Positions 23,069 to 35,214 of a DNA stretch of 64,000 nt are shown in pieces. Each line of letters begins with the position of its first letter. The stretch's first letter is position 1. The stretch comes from Combretum micranthum (taxonomy: Eukaryota > Streptophyta > Magnoliopsida > Myrtales > Combretaceae). The stretch is taken from positions 62,001-126,000 of the forward strand of contig JAMXBD010000975.1 of assembly GCA_024138025.1 (NCBI GenBank). Reading direction: 5' to 3'. The translations under genes and the position numbers were made by a program. The notes under the pieces are model-generated. The model was not told the DNA's origin. It made no database searches and saw nothing but the letters and a program-made list of their open reading frames with translations.

Positions 23069-24868
23069 CATTAACCCAATAGTTAATTATCTTTCTATTA
23101 AAGTAAATATAATAATTAATATATTAATAATTTTAATTATATAATCACGATTAAATATAATATTAAACTATTAAATAATAAAGGAAACCGATCCATCAAA
23201 AGTAATCACGGATTATGTGATTTTTAAAAGTCTGAGGCGCATGTTATTGGGTTTAGAGGTTTTTTTTTTTTTCGGGGTGGGGAGCGGTGGCGCGGGGCAA
23301 ATATTGGGTTTAGAATTTAGAGTTTAGACAATGAGAGACAGCTGGGAAGAGCGTCCTCTGAGCTTGTCAACTAGATTTTGATAAAGGCATGCAAACTTAC
23401 TTGCAAAGTTACAATCATCCATCCAAACAAGACGCAGGATTTGAATTTGACTTTGCCTAGGTTAGGGCAGATCTAGAACCTTTTCGGATGTTGTAAGTGG
23501 TCCACTCAAACAGCGGTGGATCGTATCACCGACGAATTCCTGCCAATTTTCCACCAAACGATAAATATCCTTCACGCCTAGAACGCCAAAAAGAGGAATA
23601 AATTATAGTCCTTTCAGCACCATCGAAAGTCGAAATTAATTGAATTTTAAGATATTAATAAAGTATATATTTTATAATAATCATGTATGTTAATTTTTTT
23701 TTTAATATATGTGTGATATGTAGTATTGAATGGATATTTATTCAAACCCAATATATTTTTATAAATATTTCAGACTTCCGAGGTTTTTCCTTTTCTCGAA
23801 TTAAGTAATGAAGCATCGCTTCAATGCCAAATGAGAATAAAAGGTTTTCAAACCTAAGAGGGAAGATAAATTTTCATGTTAAAATTTCAATCAAAATCCA
23901 GTTAGACGTGGAGCTGTAAGCTAAGCGAAGTCATAAACCATTTCAGTTAGACTTGTTGATAGCTTGAAGTTTATTTGACTATGCAACACAGTTAAAATTT
24001 GAGTTCGATTTCAAAATATTAGATTCGAATAACTTACGAGTTTAATCGAGTTTTTTTTTATATATCTTTTACTCTTGATTAAAAAATTTGTGTTTTTCCA
24101 TTTTAAAATCCTCTTTTATTTTTTCCTTCATAATGAATGGTCTATATATATATATATATAAATATTTTAAGACCAAGTTAACCAAAACCCTATTTTATTC
24201 TGACATTACGACTTGTTTTTTATAGGATAATTGAATCTAATTGAGTTGAACTCAAGTTTATCGTCATCCAAATTGATTTTAAGTTTATCGAGTTCTAAAC
24301 TCAACCTATATATACCCTAATGAATGTCACTGAAAATATGGTGCAAATTTGGGTAATTTCAGATTATTTAGTAATAATTCAAGGACTGGTTCTCTTCGGG
24401 GATGGGAAACCGCGTGAGACGTTAAGGCCTCCGATTGTTTTGACTGAAGTCAACGTCCGCAATGGGCTTATCACCACGTCTGACATGCCCCACCTCCTCT
24501 AGGAGCATGGAACTACAGTAATGAAAATGAGTCCCTTTAATTGGTAAACTATTGAATATTTTTATGAATTTGATTTTATAATCATCAGAATGAGTTAGAG
24601 TCTAACCTGTTTAAATAGTTTCCAGAGTCAATCTTGAATTTTATGATATTTAATCGGTGACTCTAATATGAGCTTATATTGTTTTTAAGTATTAGTTGGG
24701 TACAAATCAAATTTAAATACAACATATTGTTTTGATATTTTTTAGAATAAATTGAGCTTCTACAAAATATATGAATCAATCAAGCTCGAATGTCTTTTGG
24801 ATACCCTTTTCAAGTCCATTTCAAATTTAAAATATACATCCAAAGTCTAAAATTCTATATTATACTTA
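23069..24868. other. intergenic
   Basis: No supported gene. A T-run followed by a GC-rich word (GGGGTGGGGAGCGGTGGCGC) lies at about 23262-23298. A stretch of balanced composition around 23320-23600 could be a remnant of single-copy DNA. The 60-residue frame at 24320-24502 has no known motif. Confidence 0.45.
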
Positions 24869-24873
24869 ACTTC

Positions 24874-26850
24874 TGTAACGCCCTAAACTAAGGCATTACA
24901 ACCCGCCACGTGTCCCTCTCTTAAAAGAGACACGCAAAGGCTCTAAATCTCAATACCACAAAATATAAACATATAAAAATCTCCATGAACCCACATTTAA
25001 GGGCACTCTAAAAGGAAAAAACCTGTGAAACCTGTAATTTATAACTTTCAAATATCTCCTGTAATATAAACTAAATCCGAGTTGGCAAAACCAAAGCCAA
25101 CAATAATCCAGAAAAGATCTATCTTCCAACTAAAAACATATAATCTGTTTAATAAACTATTACATAAAACCAATACTTCAAATCCTCAAAAAGATAACTA
25201 ATCAAAATATTGTTTAAAAATCTTCAATAACTCAAGAAATCTTTTTTTTTTTTTATATGTCCTGTATAACATCCTATTCCTCTGCAGTATAGTCAGGTCC
25301 ACTATCGCCATCCCCATGATCAAAATACAAGTCATAACCAGACAAGTCATAAACAATATCTCCATCACCTGTACCTGAAAAAGAAAGGAATGAGCAAAAC
25401 GCCCAGTACGCCAGTCCACAAACAATATGCAAATGCACAAACAACATGTATAGATACGTGCAACTAACTAAATGCAAACAACAGGATTATTATCTTCATT
25501 AAGCCTGCAAAACAACACAGTTCAGAATCATAGATCTCTGATCCCAAACTTGGAGTTACTCAGACTCCTGAAAAACAACCATATATCGAAAATAAATAAT
25601 TATATACATATATTGGTGAATGGGTACTCCCCAAACACCCGCAGCCATACTGCCAATAAACCTATATCTACCGGAATCATCTCCAAGTGCAACTCCATTA
25701 GGGACAACGACACACAAGGATCATCAGGGTGCCTCACCAGTATCACTGTCTGCCAGGTCTTTACTGGTCAAAGCCAAAGACATCCAGAAAAACAAATTAA
25801 GCGAAGTAGAATTAAGTTCATCCATATATCTGTTCCTACAAGCAACAATCAGAAAACTAAACTTGCAAGCAAATACAGCAAACAAGGAAAGGTCGTACCT
25901 TTTCCAATTCAAGAACAGTCTCTCCAAATCCACAAATTCTTAAAACAACAAGAAATCTCCCAATCTCCACCAACTCCTATATCCACATCAACAACAGTTT
26001 CACAAACTCCAAATGTCCTGTTACAATATGTATATATATCAACAGACATGATCGCAATATCTTAACATAAAACAACCTATCTAAACTAACCTGATATAGA
26101 ATTTCTCAAACTCGACCTATATTGATCAATAACCCCAAGCACTTCCAATAATATCAAAGAACGGATATTTGAAATCCTTAAATCGGAATCTTCACCAAAA
26201 CCCTATAAAACATATCATATGATCAATATTGTAATATCAAGGCCGTCCAATTTCGTATAAAAGGATTCAAAACTTATACTTACTGATATAGAACGTATAA
26301 TACTTGTTTCAATCTAATCCTTCGATTGATTCCCAAAAGATCAAATCTTGATGAAACTAGGTTTTCTCCAAAGAACTTCTTCAAAATCCAAACATAAATC
26401 TTAAGGAAACGAAATGATATACGAAGAATCTTGATAGATAAAAGCAAGATTACTTACTCTTGATCCAAATCTGATCTCCCTTGATATTGTTCTTCAAAAA
26501 CACCCAAAAACTCTCAATTCTCTCTTTCTGGTCAAAGGAAGGAGGTTACAAATGAAAAACACGAACCCTAGGATTTCTAACACCTCATGTATTATATGCC
26601 TGCCATATAATACACATAAATAAAACTTATAAGGATGGACCATAAAACCCTCTTATTTTTCAGCATATGACAACTTTTACCCTTTATCATAATTTATTGA
26701 AGATTTACTATTTTTAAAGACTTGTTGACCATCATCAATGTGAGGGTTGATAATAACATCTCATTTATTAGGGTTGACCATAGAACCCTCTTATTTTATA
26801 ACAAATGACAAACTTACATTTCTTTATAATTTATTTATCTTTATATTACA
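24874..26850 (-). mobile_element. solo LTR (family B, about 1.98 kb), copy 1
   Basis: It begins TGTAACGCCCTAAACTAAGG on the plus strand and ends TATATTACA, so the ends are TGTAA...TTACA. The flanks ACTTC (24869-24873) and AATTC (26851-26855) match at four of five bases. The second copy (60797-63346), less its hAT insert and one copy of the 8-bp duplication, is 1984 bp against 1977 bp here, and the two align over most of their length. The element reads right to left. Splice-like sites on the minus strand (AAAAG|GTACGACC near 25897 and CTTTCTTTTTCAG|GTACAGG near 25373) recur in the other copy. The 197-residue plus-strand frame at 25472-26065 runs antisense to this LTR and is not a gene. Confidence 0.85.
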
Positions 26851-26855
26851 AATTC

Positions 26856-28783
26856 AATACTACATGGCCATAATTCCATTAATTTTATTTTTTGCTTTTA
26901 TTTTTGTCAATGAATAATGCATTTGGTTTCATCAGGCACCATAATATTTTCCATTTCCACTTTCTCATAAAGTTTAACGGCCTATTTGTTTAGATTTTTT
27001 GGACATATATATATACTTTTTTTTTAAATTTTTTTTTTAACAAATCATTTATTAAAATATAAATATAAATAAATAAAATTAATAGTTCTCATTAAAAGAT
27101 CAAATAAATAAAATATAAATATAAATTAAATATATTTACATATATCATTTCGATATAGATACAAGTAAAAAAACAAAACGTAAAATTAGAGTTTGAACAG
27201 CATATATAGAGTTCAGATACAAACACTTGGGTGCAAAAGTCAACCTCAATCCTAGTACATCATAGACAAAGCTAAAAGGTGGGTTTCTTTATCAACCAAA
27301 GTGGGACAACGTCGGAAAGCTCCATTAGTTGATAACCCAAATCTAGATTTATTTATTTATATATTTTTTCTTTTGTCGCGACACCTCTCCTAGTCTAGAT
27401 TAACAAGTGGGGAGAAAATACCAGTAGGGTTTCTTTTCCTAGCCTTTTGGAGCGACCCGGACAAGTTGGGCGGTGGGAAACCATGGTCCTAGCCTGCCAA
27501 ATTTCACACGGTAGTATCGAGACATGAGTCGTGGCATTTGTCTACTGGGTAGTAATCTCTGAAAAAAATGTTTGAATAAAAGCGCTTTCTTAATTTTTTT
27601 TTTTTCAAAGAAACAAACGATCCATTAGAATGAAGAATCAGTCAAATAGATGCAATTAACAATACAGAAATAAGATAAAAAGATATGTTTTTTTTCTTTT
27701 TATTTCCAAGAAAGTCAATTTTTTAAGGTAATCTAAATATTTATATTGACTGTTCAACAAAGAAATAATTAAGATGATATACATTTATGGCTCACAATTG
27801 CTTAACGACTATAAATGATAAAACAATTTCTACTGCTTGACGTAAGTGCTTCTGGGCGTAACTCGTTTTAGGTATTAATCACATGGAACTAGCTACACTA
27901 AAAGAAGTGTGACTTGACATCATCGTGGCATAAGATTATGCTTTGCTTATCTTCCCGTAAATCGCACGTTCTTTGTACCTTGCACGTGCATCCAATTCAC
28001 CGAACATTATATTGGATCGATATTTCCTTTTAAGTTCAACTAGCTGGTCCTTGTCATTTTGCGTCTTACATGGGCATTCAACTAACATGATATTAGATTG
28101 AAATTTCTTTCCCATTTTCTAAACTTTTACATTGCACATTAGGATCCTTAAACTTTCAACAATTGATGCAATTACAGACAATTGACATCTTCTATTAAAA
28201 AAGAAGAAAAAGATTATAAATTATCCTATAGAATTTTCATTCACATGTGGATTTATGCCTCAAACTTTTATTTATGTATTTATTTACCTTCTAAATTTTT
28301 AAAGCACACTTTAAAAAAAATAGGAAATATTAATTATCTTTGACCGTGTCAAATGTTGAATAATTAGGAGGTCAAAACGTGCATTTTGAAAATTCAATGG
28401 TGAATCTTTTCCTTGGAGGGTTGATTTGCAATTTTCTTTTGTTTTTATTATATAATGTTCTTGATAGATCTCAAATAAACATGGAAGCCACAACTAAAAG
28501 GAGATATTAACATAAATATAAAACTATATTAGTTTGATAAATTTAAAGAAGTAATGCTGATGTTGGTATTTGAATTTTAATTGATTGATTATTCAATTGA
28601 CCATTTATATTTTCAGATGGCCAATTTCGATAATAAGTTAGACCTTTTAACTTCATTTGTAGCATCTATGTTAACTCTATTGTAAGTTGTTTGTTCAGTT
28701 GGATTTTCTAGCTAATTATGGGTTGTTGTGTATTCCAAACAATTATAGACTTCAAACTATATTAATTATGTCTTGAGAGGTAT
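26856..28783. other. intergenic
   Basis: No gene. A segment of mixed composition at about 27260-27560 (with GGGAGAAAATACC and GAGCGACCCGG words) may be single-copy DNA. The rest is AT-rich. Confidence 0.45.
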
Positions 28784-28788
28784 CTTTT

Positions 28789-29022
28789 TGTGGAAATACT
28801 ACACATGTTTTTGTTAATATTTGTGTCAACACAGCCTTTAAGTTAGTTTTGTAATTATCCTTTCATATAGCTGTATATATATACAAATTGAACAATAGAT
28901 AACAACAACTTTCCTGTTCGTATTTTCTCCTTTGTTGTTTTGTCATTTTAGAGAGTGAATAGGGAGGAAATTTCGATGCATTAACGTTGATCAAGAAATC
29001 CTTATTTTGATTAAATATTTCA
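28789..29022 (+). repeat. copia left LTR
   Basis: 234 bp, TGTGGAAATACT...AAATATTTCA. A TATA-like sequence (TGTATATATATAC) lies near 28872-28884. It is about 50 bp shorter than the right LTR, owing to a segment with a repeated CAACACAGCC-like word that is present only on the right. Confidence 0.95.
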
Positions 29023-29024
29023 CA

Positions 29025-29036
29025 TGGTATAAGAGC
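29025..29036 (+). promoter_or_regulatory. copia primer binding site
   Basis: TGGTATAAGAGC, one base away from the initiator-Met site TGGTATCAGAGC, two bases after the left LTR. Confidence 0.85.
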
Positions 29037-29269
29037 AAGCGTAGATAATACATTAATTTTTTTCCTTGAATTTTTTTTAAAAGAATGTCGCAAGGTTTGT
29101 GAATACAACAGATGAGCAGAGATATGAGAAGCAACATCATGACACCAAAAATGCTTCAGCTTATTTGCAATGAAGTTGCTAGAATGATGAAAGGAAAATA
29201 TGCTATAGAAACAACAAATGGAATAAACAATTCAAGTAACATTTGCTAGATAATATCCTTTAATGTTGA

Positions 29270-32200
29270 ATCTTCATGTTTGAATAATATGTATGAGTTT
29301 GGATAGTAGATTCTGTTGCAACATACCATATTACACCATATATACATCTCCTACATAATCAACAAACCATTTCTAAACCAATAGCTATCAAATTAACTGA
29401 TAGAACTTCACAAATGTTCAGGCAGTGGGTTATATTTTTTTTAAACCCTCAAATTACTCTTCACAATGTCCTTTTTGTTCCTAAATTCAAACATAACCTG
29501 CTTTGTTTGCCTCAATTATTAAAGAACAAAAAAATTACAAGTTAATTTTGATTTTCAAAAATGTTGTTTTCGGGACCATTCAACTAAAGAAGTTGTGGCA
29601 ATTGCAAAGAAGAAATATAGATTGTATGTATTAGACAGTAAACCAATAAAGAGTAATTTGAATTCTTTTAGAACTTTATGTCTTTCTGGTTTGAATAATG
29701 GTTTTTGTCATTCCCTTTTAACTGATTTTGATATTGTTTTACTTCATAATCATCTTAGTCATTGTTCTACGTCAATGCTTATGCATATTCCTAATAGTGA
29801 AATTGCAAGAAACAATGATTTCTTTTGTGAGACTTGCAAGCTTGCTAAGCTTCATCATATTCCTTTTGATAGATGTGATACAGACACTTCAATCGTGTTT
29901 GGATTGATTCATGCTGATCTTTGGAGCCCATATAACATAGCCAATATTATAGGTGCGTGATATTTTTTTACTTTAGTTGATGGTTTATCACGTTGCACAT
30001 GGACATATTTTCTCCAAGATAAGTCTCAAGTTCCTACTATTTTGACCAATTTCTTCCCATATATTAAGAACCATTTCAATGCAACTCCAACGTTTATTAG
30101 ATCTGATAATAACTCTGAGATTGTTAAACACCAATGCCAATATTTACTTTCTAAACTTGGCATTGTTCACCAATGAACGATGACATATACACCACAATAA
30201 AATGGTATAGTTGAACGAAAACATTGACATCTTGTTGAGACTGCAAGAGCTTTGCGTTTCCACGCAAATCTTCTAAAACAATTTCAAGGAGAGTGTATCT
30301 TCACTGCCACGTTTTTTATAAATAGAATGCTTATGTCGAAACTAGCCTAGAAATCTCCTTTTGAAGTTCTTTTTGGTACTCTACCCACTTATCATAATTT
30401 AAAGGCAATGAGATGTCTTTGTTATGCTCTAAATATAAGTCTTGCACGTGACAAATTTGATCCAAAGGGTATTAAGTGTGTTTTCTTGGGTTATCCAAAT
30501 GGAAAAAAGGGTTTCAAACTTTATGATATAGTCAATAACAAAATCACTTTTAGTAGGGATGTGTCTTTTCATGAATCTATTTTCCCTTACCATGATTCTT
30601 CTTCTTTCATAGGATCATCACTTATTCCTTGTTCTTTACCCCAAGTTAATTTTTCTGACCTTAAACATATAGATATTAGTCATGCTGATCCTATTTTGTC
30701 TCCATCAACTGATATTACTTCTTATATGCCTGATCAGTCTTCTTCCCTCGCCGAGTCTTCATCATCTTCATTACCAATTTTACAAAAATCTAATAGAAAT
30801 AAACAAGCTCCTTCTTGATTGAAAAATTATGTACACTCGATTCATAATTCTATGTCCACAACTTCTTCTAAACACATTAATTCTCATCCTATCTTTCATC
30901 CAACAGATTTTGCTAACTCCACACCTAAATATATTGCATTTATTTTTTATGTTCATACCATCCAAGAACCTTGTTACTCTCATGCTAAATTAAACATTAA
31001 TTGGGTTCGTAATAGAATATGATATACATGCTTTAGAGGCTAACAACACTTAGAAATTAGTTGATTTCCCTCCAGGTAAGAAACCAATTGGCTCAAAATG
31101 GGTTTACAAAATTAAATACAAGCATGATGGTACCATAGATCGTTATAAGGCTCGATTAGTGGCAAAGGATTATACTCAAGTTTCTGATAAAGATTATAAG
31201 TATACTTTTTCTCTAGTGGCCAAATTGGCTACTGTTCGTATGCTTAGTGCTATTGCTACAACTTTTGATTGGCCTTTACATCAATTGGACATTAATAATG
31301 CCTTTTTACATGGCTTTTTGGATGAGGAAATTTATGTGATTCCTCTAAGGCTATGATAAAGTTGTTTCTAGTAAGCATGTAAGCTTATTTGCTCTATTGT
31401 CTTAAACAAGCTTCACGACAATGGGATCGTCAATTTACAAAATTTTTTGTTCATCATGGCTTTACTCAATCTAAGAGTGATTATTCGTTTTTCAGTAAGT
31501 CTTCTTCAGGTAAATTTTTTGCTGTTCTTGTTACTAGTAATTGTGAGGATGATATATGTCCACTTAAACATAGCTAGACAAGGCTTTTACTGAAAAGACC
31601 TAGGAGTTCCTAAATTCTTTTTAGGCATTGAAGTTCATATTGTTGCTACATGGTTGAATCAAAGGAAATTTGCTCTTAACATTTTGCTAGATGCAGGACT
31701 TATTGGATGTCATCCTGCTAAGTTTCCTTGTTAGAGGGTCTAAAACTGCACTACGATGATGGGGAGCTTTTGTCATATCTTGGTTTCTATAGGCGAGTTA
31801 TTAGATGCTTACTTTATATTACATTAACTCAACTTGATCTTTCTTATGTCGTTCATCATCTAAGTCAACTTGTTTCTAAGCCAAAACAGTCGCATCTTGA
31901 TGCTTTAATGCATATACTTCAATATTTGAAAGCTATGGTTAATCATGGTTTGTTTTTTTCCTCCTCTTCTTCTTTGGAGTTATCTGATTATTCAGATTAA
32001 GGATCTTGTTCAATGAGTCGATGTTCTATTTCTGGATTTTGTGTATTTTTTGGTTCTTCTCTTGTTTCTTAGAAGACCAAGAAACAAAAGACCATTTCCA
32101 CATCATTAGTGAAAGCTGAATATCGAAGTATGGCAATAGCAATTAAAAAACTTTTATAGGTTTCATACATATTAAAGGACTTCAATACTTATGTTACTTC

Positions 32201-32400
32201 ACCTGTTCAGCTCTACTCTAACAACAAATCTGCACAATTAATTGTAGCAAATCCATGTCTTCATGGATGTACTAAACACATCAATATTAATAACCATTTT
32301 ATCCGTAATAATATTTCTTATGGTTTTCTCACTACTTCTCATGTTTCATCTTAGTTGCAACTTGCAGATCTCTTGACTAAACCTTTAGGTGAACATTAAC
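29270..32400 (+). pseudogene. broken copia gag-pol
   Basis: Read across frames: protease (WIVDS, with VAT where GAT is usual) near 29310; pre-integrase zinc site with HNHLSH and CETC at 29745-29850; integrase core with LIHADLWSP, then LVDGLSRCTWTYFL and IRSDNNSE at 29900-30125; AVERKH-like IVERKH near 30207; RT start ([20 protein letters not shown], 31075-31135), then [13 protein letters not shown] and [18 protein letters not shown] to 31338; the catalytic YVDD region reads NCEDDIC (31540-31560), so the key residues are lost; RNase H with SISGFCVFFGSSLVS near 32022-32070; end with LADLLTKPLGEH near 32360-32395. Several TAG/TGA stops and frame changes make it non-coding. Confidence 0.9.
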
Positions 32401-32455
32401 TTTCATTCTTGTCATCCAAGATGGTTCTTTGTGCAACCCTATCTTGAGGGGGGAA

Positions 32456-32741
32456 TGTGGAAATACTATATGTTTATTTGTTAATATTCGTGCAATAAAG
32501 CATTTAAGCTAATTAACCAGCCTTTATGTCAACACAACATTTAGGGCAATCAACACAGCCTTTGAGGTAGTTTTATAATTATCCTTTCATGTAGTGTATA
32601 TATATACCAATTGAATAATAGATAACAACAACATTCCTTTTCATATTTCTCTTTTATCGTTTCATTTTAGAGAGTGAACATGGAGGAACTTCCAATGCAT
32701 TAACGTTGATCAAGAAATCCTTATTTTGATTAAATATTTCA
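32456..32741 (+). repeat. copia right LTR
   Basis: 286 bp, starting TGTGGAAATACT directly after the polypurine tract and ending TTCA before the CTTTT duplication. Confidence 0.95.
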
Positions 32742-32746
32742 CTTTT

Positions 32747-33788
32747 TCACTAGTTATGATGATGGTGATAACTATCATTGAAGTATTCAGTTAGAATATA
32801 AGGTAGTCTATTAAAAAAGAACTAACTAGAAAGACATTTTTAGAAAAATTTACATAGATAATAATGTTGATTCTAAAAAGTTAAATTGAGTATTGAAATT
32901 AACAACTTCAAAGTTCAGGTAATTAGCTTAAAACTCAGCCAAAATTCAAGTACTATGTGAAATTATTATCCCAAACCCTAAACTCTTAAATCAAATGGCG
33001 AAACTAAATTATGATAGTACAGAAAAATCATTTGACCTTCTATTAAGGTAAATCAAAAGATTAAGTATGAATATCATTATTAGTGAACTATGAGCATTCA
33101 TTTTTAATAAGTTCACTATCCTCTATCACTCAAAAACACTTTTTTGGTAGTGGAGAATCAGTCTCTATTAACACTTTAAAATGTAAGTGAGATAAAATTA
33201 TGGCCTATAGTACATTGAAAGAAACCCTATGAAGAAAAAAAGTAGTGGTTAGTGCAAAAACATAAATTGCGATGATAATTACAAGACATAAAAATGAAAG
33301 ATTTAAAATCGGTGGGCTATGCTTAGGAAAGTAGTCCAATGGATGTACCAAAGTTAGGTGCATAGTATGGGTTGAAGTAATAAGAGTGACTTAAACTTTG
33401 ATTTGCTAACATTAATGAAGCTTATGAAAGAGCTAGATATGTTAAATTTCTCTTACAAGGATTATATGGTGAGATATTGAGGATTTTAAGCATAAATTAG
33501 TTGGATTAAGTGTTAGCTATATAAGATTTCAATCTACTGATATTAATGAAACTTATAAAAGAGGTAGGTATGTTAGATTTCCCTCAAAAGGATGTCATAG
33601 TCAAAGATTATGGATTATAAGCATAAATGGTTAGACCATGCTACATATATTATATTTTATATATGTTGATGGAGTAAGGTGGTATCAACTAAGATATCTT
33701 AGATGTAGAAGGAAGAGAGGAGACATTACAATCTCAATCTAATGAACACCAACTTAAGGGGTTAAACTTTATATTAAAGCTAGACCTA
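32747..33788. other. intergenic or internal part of the minus-strand LTR element; short tandem duplication
   Basis: No gene. Two diverged copies of a segment starting ATTAATGAAGCTTATGAAAG (33411) and ATTAATGAAACTTATAAAAG (33542) lie 131 bp apart. The DNA next to 33788 would be the internal region of the LTR element that ends there, but no coding domain was found. Confidence 0.5.
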
Positions 33789-34799
33789 TGTAACACCTAG
33801 GAAAAAATGGATTGTGCCTAAACTTGCTTTGTTTCCAAACTTAATGCCTATTTGATGCAAATTCAAAAGTAAACAACAATAATAAAGTGCAATGAGTAAA
33901 TGAGAGGAGTTAAAGAAGATCACTACTACAATCTAATATGGAGTTCGATCCACCTCCTATCTCCATAAAACATGCAATGCCTCCCTCATTATAGGACTTC
34001 ACACACTTTATTTATTACCAAACATAATGCTCTAATGAAGCCATAAAACAACATAAACATAAACACACTTAAGTTGTGCCTTTACAATGAATATCCTATT
34101 CCACTAGGCACAGATCAAGATTCATAAAAGATCACTCAAAACAATTGAGTAGTGCTTTATAAGAATTTTCAAGATATGAAACAATTGGGATTGCTTAACT
34201 TCTTTATTATAAAATAAAGCAAATGACACAAGAAGCTTTTTGAGAGTTTGCATAAGGATTAGTATGCAATAAATAAGCTCTAATAACCAACTACAAATGC
34301 CTAAAAACTTGGTATATATAAGCTCTCCAAAGAATCTATCTATTGCCCCATAAACCATCTAATTCATCCAAATATTAAATGCTCTAATGGTTGGTTAAAA
34401 ACATAAAGATTTTGGGCCCTTTGGAAATAATTTGGACTACCAGTCCACTTCTTGACCAAAGAGACATTATATGGCCTAAGCGATTCAAATTGCTTAGACA
34501 CTTCTACACCAAACACACATTTTGTGGTCCAAGTGATCTGGACCACTTCCAATAGGTTATTCAAAATACCCTCTAAATGGTCGACTCTTTTTAAGATGCA
34601 GACCTGTTAAAAATGACATGCAAAAAAAAACAAACATTGCACAAGTTTAAATCAATTTAACTTGATTTACCACTATGCAAAAACACTTGAAACACATTAC
34701 ATGTAAGTTTTACTAAATAAGTGTAACTTAACCCAAACAAGTGAGTAGTTGTGCAATATATTTCCTCATCAAAATTCACATTGAATCCACGGTTCAACA
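33789..34799 (-). mobile_element. LTR (family A), minus strand
   Basis: About 1011 bp. Read on the minus strand it starts TGTTGAACCGTGG and ends CCTAGGTGTTACA, so it has TG...CA ends. It is a diverged copy of 1018-1962, including the TATA region (GAGAGCTTATATATACC; TATA on the plus strand at 34313-34320). A weak primer-like sequence (AGGTCTAGCTTT) follows the 3' end. The flanks (ACCTA and CATTC) do not match, so it is not a simple solo LTR. Confidence 0.75.
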
Positions 34800-35214
34800 C
34801 ATTCTCTATCATACGATGAGTGAACCTAGCTTGGCTACATATTGACATGCAGGTCAGTTTAGAGGAGTTATAATAGTAAAATTTCTCCCTTTTCATCTAA
34901 AAATCGTCTTTATAATTTACACTCAAGATTTCTCCCTTTTCCTCTCTTTCTCCCTTCTTTTAATTGTGTGTCAGCCCGTCTTCTTCCCCCTTGACTCTCG
35001 CCTCTCTATATTTCTCTCATCCTCACACACTTTCCTCTACAATCAACACTTGTAAGATATATATAATATATATATATATATATCCTCCAAGCTTATGGTA
35101 TATAGTAGTTGTGATATGAAAAATGCACATAACAATATCATCCTCACATTCATCCTTATGATGTTTGATGTTGGAAAGAGGATGTAATAACTACTTTTAT
35201 TTAAAAACTAGGTT
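34800..35214. other. intergenic with TA repeat
   Basis: No gene. A pyrimidine-rich stretch lies at 34925-35040 and a TA dinucleotide run at about 35058-35083. Confidence 0.5.

Larger units (their letters stand above)
28789..32741 (+). mobile_element. Ty1/copia retrotransposon, full-length but inactive
   Basis: Complete element of 3953 bp with 5-bp target duplication CTTTT on both sides (28784-28788 and 32742-32746). The left LTR is 28789-29022, the right LTR 32456-32741. The primer site is 29025-29036 and a polypurine tract (TTGAGGGGGGAA) ends at 32455, directly before the right LTR. The domain order protease, integrase, RT, RNase H is that of copia. The gag region is short and degenerate, and many stops and frameshifts interrupt pol. 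Confidence 0.95.

Noticed and set aside
25472..26065. 197-residue open reading frame on the plus strand
   Set aside because: It lies antisense inside solo LTR family B. A shorter, frame-shifted version occurs in the other copy, with no known domain, so it is a chance frame.
30408..30818. 136-residue frame as an intact gene
   Set aside because: It is the end of the copia integrase region and the Ser-rich linker to RT, part of a broken polyprotein.
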